NCBI RefSeq assembly: GCF_017301335.1
Contig: NZ_CP071247.1
Span: forward strand, 2,914,001-2,978,000
Source: Marinobacter salinisoli
GTDB taxonomy: Bacteria; Pseudomonadota; Gammaproteobacteria; Pseudomonadales; Oleiphilaceae
Reading direction: 5' to 3'
Length of the DNA stretch: 64,000 nucleotides
The notes under the pieces were generated by a model that worked only from the letters and a program-made list of their open reading frames with translations, did not search any database and was not told the origin of the DNA. Made by a program: the position numbers and the translations under genes. The stretch's first letter is position 1; the number at the start of each line of letters is the position of its first letter. This document shows positions 53,119-61,739 of the stretch, piece after piece.

Positions 53119-54453
53119 TCAGCCAAGCAGCTTGATCATCACACCCGCAGCAACCGCAGAGCCGATAACACCGGCCACGTTCGGGCCCATTGCATGCATC
53201 AGCAGGAAGTTCTGCGGGTTGGCTTCCAAACCAACCTTGTTCGATACCCGCGCTGCCATCGGCACCGCAGACACACCGGCAGAACCGATCAGCGGGTTGA
53301 TCTGCTCCTTGCTCAGTTTGTTCATCAGCTTGGCCATCAGAACACCCGATGCCGTGCCCACACCGAAGGCCACGATGCCCAGGCCCAGGATGCCCAGAGT
53401 CTGGCCATCCAGGAACTTGTCCGCCATCAGCTTGGAGCCTACGGACAGACCCAGGAAGATGGTCACGATGTTGATGAGTGCGTTCTGGGCGGTGTCGCTC
53501 AGACGCTCAACCACACCACACTCACGCATCAGGTTACCGAAGCAGAACATACCCAGCAGAGGCGCCGCATCCGGAAGGAACAGCACTACGGCAATCAGTA
53601 CCACCAGCGGAAAGGCGATCTTTTCGCGCTTGCTCACCGGGCGCAGCTGGCTCATCTTGATGGCACGCTCTTTCTCAGAGGTCAGCGCCTTCATGATGGG
53701 CGGCTGGATCATCGGCACCAGCGCCATGTAGGCATAGGCCGAAACCGCAATCGCACCCAGCAGATGCGGAGCCAGAACGCTGGAGACGTAGATCGAGGTC
53801 GGGCCGTCAGCACCACCGATGATACCGATAGCCGCCGCTTCCAGGATGGTGAATTCCAGAACACCGGTCCAGTCCAGCAGCGCAGCGCCCAGAACCGTAC
53901 CGAAGATACCGAACTGAGCAGCGGCACCCAGCAGCAGGGTCTTCGGGTTGGCCAGAAGCGGACCGAAATCCGTCATCGCGCCCACCCCCATGAAGATCAG
54001 CAGCGGCCCAATGGTGCTGCCGATAACCACGGTGTAGAAGTTGTACAGCATACCGTTGCCGTAGCCGAAGTCCTGCGCTGCAGCGTTTGCCAGAGCAATC
54101 TGGGAATACTCGGCTTCCTTGAAGGCTTCCTTGAAGGCCTCCTTCAATTCACCGGTTATGGCCTGTCCGCTCTGGTAGGCCACATCCAACGGTGCAGCCA
54201 ACGCAGCCAGCACCTCGGTATTGCCGTTCTTCAACGCGAAGTGAATGGCATTTTCCGCCGCAGACAGGGCCAGCCCCGCCTCCGGGATGTTCGCCAGAAT
54301 GCCACCGAAGCCAATCGGCACCAGCAGCAGCGGCTCAAAGCCCTTGCGAATCGCAAGGAACAGCAGACCAAGGCCAATGGCGATCATGATCACCTGGCCC
54401 ATCTCTATATTGAACAGACCACTGCCTGTCCATAATGTCATCATTTTTTCCAT
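53119..54453 (-). CDS. oadB: Na+-translocating oxaloacetate decarboxylase beta subunit
   Basis: 444 aa, about 11 membrane helices. The conserved motifs [13 protein letters not shown] and [20 protein letters not shown] contain the sodium-site residues of this family. Carboxybiotin on OadA is decarboxylated by this subunit, which pumps Na+ out. A DNA-level repeat encodes [10 protein letters not shown] near residues 105-114, probably a small slipped duplication. It lies downstream of oadA by 13 nt. Confidence 0.95.
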   Translation of the reverse strand: MEKMMTLWTGSGLFNIEMGQVIMIAIGLGLLFLAIRKGFEPLLLVPIGFGGILANIPEAGLALSAAENAIHFALKNGNTEVLAALAAPLDVAYQSGQAITGELKEAFKEAFKEAEYSQIALANAAAQDFGYGNGMLYNFYTVVIGSTIGPLLIFMGVGAMTDFGPLLANPKTLLLGAAAQFGIFGTVLGAALLDWTGVLEFTILEAAAIGIIGGADGPTSIYVSSVLAPHLLGAIAVSAYAYMALVPMIQPPIMKALTSEKERAIKMSQLRPVSKREKIAFPLVVLIAVVLFLPDAAPLLGMFCFGNLMRECGVVERLSDTAQNALINIVTIFLGLSVGSKLMADKFLDGQTLGILGLGIVAFGVGTASGVLMAKLMNKLSKEQINPLIGSAGVSAVPMAARVSNKVGLEANPQNFLLMHAMGPNVAGVIGSAVAAGVMIKLLG

Positions 54454-54466
54454 GGAATGCTGGCCC

Positions 54467-56257
54467 TTATCCGATTGTCAGCATTTCATCATCAGGGGAG
54501 ACGGCATCACCGACCTTGATGAAGACTTCGCCGATGGTACCGGCCTTGGGTGCGCGAACCTCGGTTTCCATTTTCATGGCTTCGAGGATGATCAGCACAT
54601 CGCCTTCTTCAACGGTGTCGCCCGGAGAAACCAGAACCTTGAAGATGTTGCCGCCCAGCGGTGCCACCACGGGCTCGCCCTCGCCAGCAGCCGGAGCCGG
54701 CGAAGATGCAGCGGCCGCCGGGGCAGAAGCTGCACCACCGTCGCCCTGGATCTGGGTGATCTCACCGCCTTCGGAGACAGCAACGACAAATTTCTTGCCG
54801 TTCACGTCAACGGTGTAGGTTTCAGGGCCACTCGCCTTCTTGGCCGGTGCAACGTCGTCAGCTGACGGTACCGGCTCGAACGCATCCGGGTTGCCGCGGT
54901 TTTCCAGGAACTTCAGACCAATCTGCGGGAACAGTGCGTAGGTCAACACGTCGTCCACTTCCTGTTCCGCCAGTTTGATGCCCTTGTCGCTGGCAATCTC
55001 TTTCAGTTCGGCGGTCAGCTTGTCCATTTCGGCATCGATGAGATCCGCAGGACGGCAGGTTACAGGCTCCTTGCCATCCAGAACACGCTCTTGCAGCTCC
55101 TTGTTGAACGCAGCCGGAGCCGCGCCGTACTCGCCTTTCAGGATCGCAGATGTTTCCTTGGAGATAGACTTGTAACGCTCGCCCGTCAGGACGTTCAGAA
55201 CCGCCTGGGTGCCAACGATCTGGGAAGTCGGCGTAACCAGCGGGATGAAACCCAGGTCCTCACGAACTTTGGGAATCTCGGCCAGAACCTGATCGAATTT
55301 GTCTGCAGCGTTCTGCTCTTTGAGCTGGCTTTCCATGTTGGTCAGCATGCCGCCAGGCACCTGAGCGGTCAGGATGCGGGAGTCGACGCCACGCAGGCTG
55401 CCTTCAAACTTCGCGTATTTCTTGCGCACTTCACGGAAGTAGCCGGCAATTTCTTCCAGCAGGTTGAGGTCCAGACCGGTATCGCGGTCAGTGCCTTCAA
55501 GGATCGCAACAACCGCCTCGGTGGGAGAGTGGCCGTAGGTCATAGACATGGAAGAAATCGCGGTATCGACGTTGTCGATGCCAGCTTCGGCCGCTTTGAT
55601 GGCGGTGGCCGTGGACATGCCAGTCGTCGCATGACATTGCATGTGAATCGGAATATCGAGCTCTTTCTTGAGGCGGCTAACCAGGTCAAAGGCCACATAC
55701 GGCTTGAGCAAACCGGCCATATCCTTGATGGCAATCGAGTCAGCGCCCATGCTCGCCACTTCTTTCGCCATATCGACCCACATTTCGATGGTGTGGACCG
55801 GGCTGGTGGTATAGGCAATGGTGCCCTGGGCGTGCTTTCCGGTCTTCTTGACGGCCTTGATAGCGGTATCGAGATTGCGAGGATCATTCATCGCATCGAA
55901 GATACGGAATACGTCCACGCCGTTTTCGGCAGCGCGTTCGCAGAAGCGCTCGACGACATCGTCGGCGTAGTGGCGGTAGCCCAGCAGGTTCTGGCCACGC
56001 AGAAGCATCTGCTGCTGGGTGTTAGGCATGGCTTTTTTCAGCTCGCGGATACGCTCCCATGGGTCTTCGCCAAGGTAGCGGATACAGGCATCAAAGGTAG
56101 CGCCGCCCCAGGATTCCAGGGACCAGAAACCGACCTTGTCGAGTTTCTCGGCAATCGGCAGCATGTCGTCCAGCCGCATGCGGGTGGCGAGCAGGGACTG
56201 GTGGGCGTCTCGCAGAATTACGTCCGTAATCCCCAGCGGTTTCTTTGTGTCAGTCAT
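54467..56257 (-). CDS. oadA: Oxaloacetate decarboxylase alpha subunit (biotin carboxyltransferase)
   Basis: 596 aa. The carboxyltransferase TIM barrel starts with [16 protein letters not shown] and contains the metal-binding QCHATTG. An Ala/Pro-rich linker ([15 protein letters not shown]) leads to the C-terminal biotinyl domain with the target Lys in EAMKMETEV. It decarboxylates oxaloacetate to pyruvate, passing CO2 to biotin. ATG at 56255-56257. Confidence 0.96.
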   Translation of the reverse strand: MTDTKKPLGITDVILRDAHQSLLATRMRLDDMLPIAEKLDKVGFWSLESWGGATFDACIRYLGEDPWERIRELKKAMPNTQQQMLLRGQNLLGYRHYADDVVERFCERAAENGVDVFRIFDAMNDPRNLDTAIKAVKKTGKHAQGTIAYTTSPVHTIEMWVDMAKEVASMGADSIAIKDMAGLLKPYVAFDLVSRLKKELDIPIHMQCHATTGMSTATAIKAAEAGIDNVDTAISSMSMTYGHSPTEAVVAILEGTDRDTGLDLNLLEEIAGYFREVRKKYAKFEGSLRGVDSRILTAQVPGGMLTNMESQLKEQNAADKFDQVLAEIPKVREDLGFIPLVTPTSQIVGTQAVLNVLTGERYKSISKETSAILKGEYGAAPAAFNKELQERVLDGKEPVTCRPADLIDAEMDKLTAELKEIASDKGIKLAEQEVDDVLTYALFPQIGLKFLENRGNPDAFEPVPSADDVAPAKKASGPETYTVDVNGKKFVVAVSEGGEITQIQGDGGAASAPAAAASSPAPAAGEGEPVVAPLGGNIFKVLVSPGDTVEEGDVLIILEAMKMETEVRAPKAGTIGEVFIKVGDAVSPDDEMLTIG

Positions 56258-56299
56258 CGTGTCAGCCTTCTGTTAAAAGGTTCTAATCCGTTTACCGCG

Positions 56300-56554
56300 T
56301 CACTTCTTGTGGCGTGACCGGTATTGTGCAATTGCCTTCTTGATCGCCTCAGCGGTGTCGGGGTCAACCGGGCTGGGGGCTTTGGGCTTGGCACGTGGCG
56401 TTTTGGCCGGGGTTGCCGGCTCTGGAGCAAACCGGGCAATGATTTTGGACATGAGCAGGGTTGCAAACACCAATACGATCAGGAACGCAAACACAAAGCC
56501 CATGCCGGCAATCATCAGATCCACGGCTTGTGACATCAGGTCATCCATATCCAA
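56300..56554 (-). CDS. oadG: Oxaloacetate decarboxylase gamma subunit
   Basis: 84 aa with one membrane helix (about residues 14-37, GMGFVFAFLIVLVFATLLMS) and a Pro/Lys-rich tail (PAKTPRAKPKAPSPVDPD). OadG anchors OadA to OadB and aids zinc binding. It is first in oadG-oadA-oadB, the standard order. The divergent region upstream (56555-56770) shows no other gene. Confidence 0.92.
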   Translation of the reverse strand: MDMDDLMSQAVDLMIAGMGFVFAFLIVLVFATLLMSKIIARFAPEPATPAKTPRAKPKAPSPVDPDTAEAIKKAIAQYRSRHKK

Positions 56555-56770
56555 TAGCTACCTGTATTGAGTTATTGATTTTCCCGCCTTGTGTGGCCAG
56601 ACCAGTTAGACCAAGGTCTAAGCCGGTTCGAGAACAAATCGGGAGGCAAAATCCTGCGTAATTTACCGTTTTAACAGGCAATGAGCAAGCTAAGCTCAAC
56701 TGGCTATAAGGAGTTTCCGAAGCCGGCTCACAAAACAAAAATCTCCCTGCGGCAGGCCTTGCGCTCCTGC

Positions 56771-58144
56771 TCAGGCATAACGGACACGAAACATTCGGCC
56801 CTTGATTCGCCCTTTCTCAAGCCGGTTGAGAGCCCTGCTCGCATAGTCACGCTCGACTGCCACGAAGCACTGAAAATCGAACAGATCGATCTTGCCCACG
56901 GCACTGCCAGGAATACCGGCCTCGCCCGTCAGCGCTCCCAGCACATCGCCGGGACGCACTTTGTTCTTGCGACCACCGGCAATGCAGAGCGTTTTCATCG
57001 GAGGCACGCGCGGCTGAACCGGCCTGTCCAACAGCGTCTTTGCATCGCCCCAGTTCAGAGCCTCGGTGCGAGCAGCCTCGAGACGCTCGATCTTGTGCCG
57101 CCGGGCCGGCGTGTAGAGCGTGATCGCCACCCCCTGCTCCCCGGCGCGGCCGGTGCGCCCCACCCGATGCGTGTGCACTTCAGCGTCACGGGCTGGCTCG
57201 GCGTTGATCACCAGCGGCAGCGACTTGATATCCAGGCCTCGGGCCGCGACATCGGTCGCCACCAGAACTGAAGCACTCTTGTTGGCAAATCGAACCAACA
57301 CGCTGTCACGATCACGCTGCTCGAGATCCCCATGCAGGGCCAGTGCGGAAAAACCGCCAGCCCGCAAACCCTCGGCCAAGTCATCGCATTGCTGCTTGGT
57401 GGTGCAGAACACAATGCAGGACTCCGGCTGATATTCTGACAGCACACCCTCGATCGCCGACTCCGTCGAACCAGGCTCGACTTCGTAAAACACCTCACGG
57501 ATGTCGGGATTCGCGACCCCCGACTCGACCCGGATATCCACCGGCTGCCGCTGAAACTGTCCACTCAGGCTTCGAACCGAATCCGGCCAGGTCGCCGAAA
57601 ACATGAGGGTTTGCCGATCTTCCGGCGCCTCTGCGAGAATGGCTTCAACACTCTCCTGAAACCCCATATCCAGCATTCGGTCCGCTTCATCCAGCACGAC
57701 TGACCGAGCCCTATCCAGCTTGAGCGTACCCTTGCGCAAGTGATCCTGAATCCGCCCGGGTGTCCCGACAACAATATGAGCACCGTGGGCAAGCGAGCCG
57801 ATCTGAGGGCCAATGGGGACCCCTCCGCACAGAGTCAGTACCTTGATATTGTCTCTGGCTCGCGCCAGCTCGCGCAGGGCCTTGGACACCTGGTCCGCCA
57901 ATTCACGGGTCGGGCACAGCACCAGGGCCTGAACCGCAAATAGCCGGTCACGCAGGTTTTCGACCAATCCGATCCCGAACGCAGCGGTCTTACCACTGCC
58001 GGTCTGCGCCAGTGCGATCAGATCTTGTCCTGCCAGTGCGTGTGGCAGCGTTTTCGACTGAACCTCGGTAGGCTCGCTGAAGCCCAGGCGATCCAGATTG
58101 CGCAGCATGCTCTGGGAAAGGCCGAGGTCGTGAAAAGAAGGCAT
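56771..58144 (-). CDS. dbpA: ATP-dependent RNA helicase DbpA
   Basis: 457 aa DEAD-box helicase. Motifs: AQTGSGKT (Walker A), VLDEADRMLD (DEAD), SATWPDSVR (SAT) and HRVGRTGRAGEQG. The C-terminal RNA-binding domain (KIDLFDFQCFVAVERDYASRAL) recognises hairpin 92 of 23S rRNA and marks DbpA proper. It acts in 50S assembly. ATG at 58142-58144 (MPSFHDLGL); an in-frame GTG lies 3 codons upstream. Confidence 0.95.
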   Translation of the reverse strand: MPSFHDLGLSQSMLRNLDRLGFSEPTEVQSKTLPHALAGQDLIALAQTGSGKTAAFGIGLVENLRDRLFAVQALVLCPTRELADQVSKALRELARARDNIKVLTLCGGVPIGPQIGSLAHGAHIVVGTPGRIQDHLRKGTLKLDRARSVVLDEADRMLDMGFQESVEAILAEAPEDRQTLMFSATWPDSVRSLSGQFQRQPVDIRVESGVANPDIREVFYEVEPGSTESAIEGVLSEYQPESCIVFCTTKQQCDDLAEGLRAGGFSALALHGDLEQRDRDSVLVRFANKSASVLVATDVAARGLDIKSLPLVINAEPARDAEVHTHRVGRTGRAGEQGVAITLYTPARRHKIERLEAARTEALNWGDAKTLLDRPVQPRVPPMKTLCIAGGRKNKVRPGDVLGALTGEAGIPGSAVGKIDLFDFQCFVAVERDYASRALNRLEKGRIKGRMFRVRYA

Positions 58145-58248
58145 GAAAGACACCCTGATATGGTTGGAACGGGTTACGGAGAGTAAAAACGAGGGCGTAT
58201 ACTACCGCATTCGGAGAACCGAGTTCGCACCAAATTACGGAGTTACCC

Positions 58249-58785
58249 ATGCCCTCCCTTCAGGACCAACTGCTGAAAGCCGGCCTTGCCGATGAAAAAA
58301 AAGCCAAGGCCATCCGCCAGGAAAAGCGCAAGAAGCGCAAAACGCAGCCCAAAGGCGCCGCACAGGAATCCGAAGCCGAACTTCGGGCACGCAGAGCCCG
58401 CGAAGAAAAAGCCGAGCGTGACCGGCAACTGAACCAGGAGCGCCAGCGGGCTGCGGAAGAAAAAGCCATTCAGGCGCAAATTCGCCAGATTATCGAAACG
58501 AACCGACTCGATCGCGGCAAAGCGGAGCAGGACTACCAGTTCGTCGATGGCAAGAAGATCAAAAAGATTCTGGTCAATGACCTTATGGTTGACCAGCTTT
58601 CAAGAGGTCGACTGGCCATCGCACGGCTCGGCGAGGGCTACGAGATCATTCCTGAGGCCGCCGCACGCAAGATCATGGAACGCGACGAACAAGCCATTGT
58701 AGTGCTGCACGATCGCAAGCAGGACGATGACCCCGAGGACGACCCCTACGCCGGCTACGAAATTCCGGACGATCTGATGTGGTAA
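58249..58785 (+). CDS. DUF2058 family protein (YaiL-like)
   Basis: 178 aa, highly charged. N-terminal MPSLQDQLLKAGLADEKKAK and a long Lys/Arg/Glu helical segment (residues about 20-85), then the conserved IIETNRLDR...YQFVDGKKIKKILV and a C-terminal acidic end (DDDPEDDPYAGYEIPDDLMW). Called nucleoprotein or polynucleotide-associated in older annotation; the function is not established. It is divergent from dbpA. Confidence 0.92.
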   Translation: MPSLQDQLLKAGLADEKKAKAIRQEKRKKRKTQPKGAAQESEAELRARRAREEKAERDRQLNQERQRAAEEKAIQAQIRQIIETNRLDRGKAEQDYQFVDGKKIKKILVNDLMVDQLSRGRLAIARLGEGYEIIPEAAARKIMERDEQAIVVLHDRKQDDDPEDDPYAGYEIPDDLMW

Positions 58786-58866
58786 CCGGTATCACTGCCC
58801 CATCAGGTACAACGCCAGTGGCGCAGGCGCAACAGCCAACTCAATCGTGATCAGGAGACAATGAAT

Positions 58867-58887
58867 GGGCATGAGAAAGTCATGCCC
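58867..58887. terminator. Hairpin after the DUF2058 gene
   Basis: GGGCATGA (58867-58874) pairs with TCATGCCC (58880-58887), 8 bp with a 5-nt loop, 9 nt before the end of the convergent 58896 gene. No clear U-run, so a weak call. Confidence 0.4.
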
Positions 58888-58895
58888 ACCGGCCT

Positions 58896-59303
58896 TTATT
58901 GGCCGATATGATGGCCGGTGAAGAGATATTCGCGCCGGGTATCCCAGTACCAGCGCTCTTTGGTCCAGACAACGCTCGCCTCAATCCTGTTGCCATCTCG
59001 AATACCCTTCCAGGTCATCGTCCCGTGCGCAGGGCTGATGGACGTTGCCTCAAAGTGCACCAAACCATTGTCACGAAATGCGCGGTAGCTAGCTTCTTCA
59101 AACCCGTATTGCCGACAGGCCTCAGAAAAAAGCCGCCCGTTGCGAAAAAGCAGGCGATCTGCGTCTCCGCCCGAGGTTTTCTGCACCTCTCGCAACACGC
59201 CGGCAAAGCTGGCCCCATCCAACAACCCCTCCTGGGCCGATGCCACCGACAACCAGAGACACCCGAAGCAAACGAAAAGAACCCGCATGGGCGCCATGGC
59301 CAT
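58896..59303 (-). CDS. Secreted protein of unknown function
   Basis: 135 aa. A signal peptide (about residues 6-24, MRVLFVCFGCLWLSVASAQ) precedes a mature domain with LLFRNGRLFSEACRQYGF and a beta-rich end (WKGIRDGNRIEASVVWTKERWYWD). Family not recognised. Start choice is between ATG 59303 (MAMAPMRV) and ATG 59288. It stands alone, convergent with the DUF2058 gene. Confidence 0.7.
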   Translation of the reverse strand: MAMAPMRVLFVCFGCLWLSVASAQEGLLDGASFAGVLREVQKTSGGDADRLLFRNGRLFSEACRQYGFEEASYRAFRDNGLVHFEATSISPAHGTMTWKGIRDGNRIEASVVWTKERWYWDTRREYLFTGHHIGQ

Positions 59304-59517
59304 CCCTTTGCTCACCTCGCACCCCCGCTATTCCTTCATCAACACGACGCACACCGGTTAGACACGAAGTTTGGTCGCAAGTGCGCCAGCTCACCAGCAA
59401 ACGATGGATATTTATTACGACGAGGGTACAAATTCGAATGAAAATAAAGATGAGCGGTGGGGGCGAACTTTGATCGAACCTGAGACGACTCAAATCCTTT
59501 CAAACTCCGAAGCACAC

Positions 59518-59548
59518 AAACAAAAAACCCCGCACAGGGCGGGGTCTT
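59518..59548 (-). terminator. Rho-independent terminator of the tRNA operon
   Basis: ACCCCGC (59527-59533) pairs with GCGGGGT (59539-59545). On the minus strand the run TTTTTT follows directly after the stem. It closes the tRNA-Ser/tRNA-Arg/tRNA-Arg unit. Confidence 0.9.
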
Positions 59549-59558
59549 CCGTTGTATA

Positions 59559-59635
59559 TGGCGCGGCTGGGAGGATTCGAACCTCCGACCGCCTGGTTCG
59601 TAGCCAGGTACTCTATCCAGCTGAGCTACAGCCGC
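59559..59635 (-). tRNA. tRNA-Arg (anticodon ACG), copy 2
   Basis: 77 nt including encoded CCA. Acceptor GCGGCTG/CAGCCGC, anticodon loop CTACGAA with ACG (A34 would be edited to inosine). The D-arm AGCTCAGCTGGATAGAG and T-arm GGAGGTTCGAATCCTCC are canonical. Identical to the copy at 59660. Confidence 0.97.
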
Positions 59636-59659
59636 TTGAAACTGATCGTTTGTGAGGAG

Positions 59660-59736
59660 TGGCGCGGCTGGGAGGATTCGAACCTCCGACCGCCTGGTTC
59701 GTAGCCAGGTACTCTATCCAGCTGAGCTACAGCCGC
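59660..59736 (-). tRNA. tRNA-Arg (anticodon ACG), copy 1
   Basis: 77 nt, identical in sequence to the copy at 59559 and separated from it by 24 nt. Same operon and strand as tRNA-Ser upstream. Confidence 0.97.
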
Positions 59737-59792
59737 GCATTCAAAACTCACTGGTTGCTTGCTAGGTCAACCTGTTCTCGCCCCCGAAGGGA

Positions 59793-59885
<93 letters not shown>

Positions 59886-59900
59886 TTGAGAACGGGGCGT

Positions 59901-59928
59901 ATACTACACATAAAAATTCCGTTTTCAA
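59901..59928 (-). promoter_or_regulatory. Promoter of the tRNA-Ser/Arg operon
   Basis: Minus strand TTGAAA (59923-59928), a 16-nt spacer and TAGTAT (59901-59906), followed by a GC-rich CGCCCCG discriminator typical of stringently controlled stable-RNA promoters. Confidence 0.7.
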
Positions 59929-59972
59929 AGGGTTGACACGTGTTTTTTCCAACCTGTTTTTCAGCCCCATCA

Positions 59973-60007
59973 AAAAAGCCGCTCAGGTGCTTCCTGAACG
60001 GCTTTTT
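59973..60007 (-). terminator. Terminator after csrA
   Basis: AAAAAGCCGCTCAGG pairs with CCTGAACGGCTTTTT with one mismatch, and minus-strand T residues follow. It lies a few bases after the csrA stop. Confidence 0.85.
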
Positions 60008-60011
60008 CTGA

Positions 60012-60209
60012 TCAACGATTGCCCGGTTCCGGCTCGTCAGAACCCTTTTCAGATTGGATTCGCTGATAGATCTCTTCCCTGTGAACCGCCACTTCTTTCG
60101 GTGCGTTAACGCCGATGCGAACCTGGTTTCCCTTCACTCCGAGCACGGTGACCGTAATTTCGTCACCAACCATCAGAGTTTCGCCAACGCGGCGAGTTAG
60201 AATCAACAT
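60012..60209 (-). CDS. csrA: Carbon storage regulator CsrA
   Basis: 65 aa. [18 protein letters not shown] is near invariant in CsrA, and the Arg of [10 protein letters not shown] contacts GGA motifs in target mRNA. CsrA blocks or stabilises mRNAs for carbon flux, motility and biofilm. The alaS-lysC-csrA order is conserved in this group. About 180 nt upstream separates it from lysC, room for its own promoter. Confidence 0.98.
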   Translation of the reverse strand: MLILTRRVGETLMVGDEITVTVLGVKGNQVRIGVNAPKEVAVHREEIYQRIQSEKGSDEPEPGNR

Positions 60210-60392
60210 ATGCTCACTCCCTTCTTAGAGCTTCCTGTTCCGACAAATGGTCCCGATTTAACCTGCGCGTTTTACCAGAACTCCATATCGATCAGCAGAC
60301 GCACATTCCCGTACTTGGTTCCAAATTGTCATAGATTTAGTCAATGAATCCACGTTTGGCAAGGCATCCAAGCCGTTCGCCATAGATTCAGC

Positions 60393-61631
60393 TTAGCTCT
60401 CTTCCTTGAGTGCGGGCTTATCTAATTCAAATTCGCTATGCAGAGCGCGCACCGCCAATTCGAGGTATTTCTCATCGATCACCACCGAGATCTTGATTTC
60501 AGAGGTGGAAATCATCTGGATGTTGATGCCCTCGTTGGACAACGCTTCAAACATCCGCGTGGCAACGCCCGCATGGGAACGCATACCAACACCAACGATG
60601 CTTACCTTGGCGATTTTACTGTCGCCCGTCACTTCCCGGGCGCCCAGCTCCTGGGCCACCGCATTTAGTACTTCCTGCGCCCGGCGGAAATCGTTCCGGT
60701 GAACGGTGAACGTGAAGGCGGTCTGATTATCCTCTCCCACGTTCTGAACGATCATATCCACTTCGATGTTTGCATCGCTGACCGGCTTAAGGATACGCAG
60801 CGCACTCCCGGGTGTATCAGGTACTCCGGAAATTGTCAGCTTGGCTTCGTCGCGGTTGAACGCGATGCCAGATACTACCGGTTGCTCCATGGCGTCTTCA
60901 TCCTCAAAAGTAATCAGGGTGCCCTCGCCGTCCTGGAAACTGGACAGCACCCGCAAGGGTACGTTGTATTTACCCGCAAATTCCACGGAACGAATCTGGA
61001 GCACCTTGGAGCCCAGACTCGCCATCTCGATCATTTCCTCGAACGTGATCCGGTCGAGCCGGCGCGCACTATCAACCACGCGTGGGTCAGTGGTGTAAAC
61101 ACCATCGACATCGGTGTAAATCTGGCATTCGTCAGCCCGGAGCGCCGCCGCCAGAGCCACGGCGGTGGTATCTGAACCTCCGCGCCCCAGTGTGGTGATG
61201 TTGCCGCGCTCGTCGATGCCCTGAAAACCGGCAACCACAACGACTCGACCAGCATTCAGATCTTCACGCATATGCTGTTCGTCGATCTGCTTGATCCGCG
61301 CCTTGGTGTGAGTGCTATCGGTCACAATCCGCACCTGAGACCCGGTATAGGATCGAGCATCGCAGCCCCGCTTTTGCAGAGCCATGGACAGCAGTGCAAT
61401 AGTCACTTGCTCGCCCGTCGACACCAATACGTCCATTTCGCGTGGCGTTGGCTCGTCCATGATGCTATTGGCCAGACCGATCAACCGGTTGGTTTCGCCG
61501 CTCATCGCCGAAACGACCACGACCACGTCATGCCCATCTTCCCGGAAACGGGCCACCTTGTCGGCGACCGCTTCTATGCGCTCGGTCGTTCCGACCGAGG
61601 TCCCTCCAAACTTCTGAACCAACAGTGCCAT
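60393..61631 (-). CDS. lysC: Aspartate kinase (lysine/threonine-type, ACT regulated)
   Basis: 412 aa. [13 protein letters not shown] at residues 7-19 is the kinase signature, and [11 protein letters not shown] binds substrate. Two C-terminal ACT units ([17 protein letters not shown] and [19 protein letters not shown]) bind lysine and threonine for feedback. It begins the aspartate-family amino acid route. ATG at 61629-61631. I see no lysine riboswitch in the 108-nt upstream gap. Confidence 0.96.
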   Translation of the reverse strand: MALLVQKFGGTSVGTTERIEAVADKVARFREDGHDVVVVVSAMSGETNRLIGLANSIMDEPTPREMDVLVSTGEQVTIALLSMALQKRGCDARSYTGSQVRIVTDSTHTKARIKQIDEQHMREDLNAGRVVVVAGFQGIDERGNITTLGRGGSDTTAVALAAALRADECQIYTDVDGVYTTDPRVVDSARRLDRITFEEMIEMASLGSKVLQIRSVEFAGKYNVPLRVLSSFQDGEGTLITFEDEDAMEQPVVSGIAFNRDEAKLTISGVPDTPGSALRILKPVSDANIEVDMIVQNVGEDNQTAFTFTVHRNDFRRAQEVLNAVAQELGAREVTGDSKIAKVSIVGVGMRSHAGVATRMFEALSNEGINIQMISTSEIKISVVIDEKYLELAVRALHSEFELDKPALKEES

Positions 61632-61689
61632 TATTTTTTCACTAATCCGAAACGGGGATTACGGCAAAGTCCGACTTTGCCAGTGACAA

Positions 61690-61722
61690 CGAAAAACGGA
61701 CAGGATTATAACCCCCTGCCCG
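61690..61722 (-). terminator. Terminator between alaS and lysC
   Basis: Minus strand CGGGCAGG/CCTGTCCG (61697-61722, one G-U pair), followed by TTTTT. Its loop contains TTATAAT, which could also serve as a -10 for lysC. A second hairpin GGCAAAGT/ACTTTGCC lies at 61663-61681. Confidence 0.7.
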
Positions 61723-61739
61723 TTCCTGAAAACAACGAT

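Noticed and set aside
54108-54150. Short tandem DNA repeat inside oadB
   Set aside because: Two to three copies of a 12-nt unit encoding EAFK, in frame. It is a minor slippage duplication and not a separate element.
59559-59736. Near-identical 77-bp direct repeats as a mobile or repeat element
   Set aside because: They are two tandem copies of tRNA-Arg(ACG) in one operon.
61632-61739. Lysine riboswitch before lysC
   Set aside because: The gap is only 108 nt, with two simple hairpins. It is too short and lacks the multi-helix layout of the lysine aptamer.
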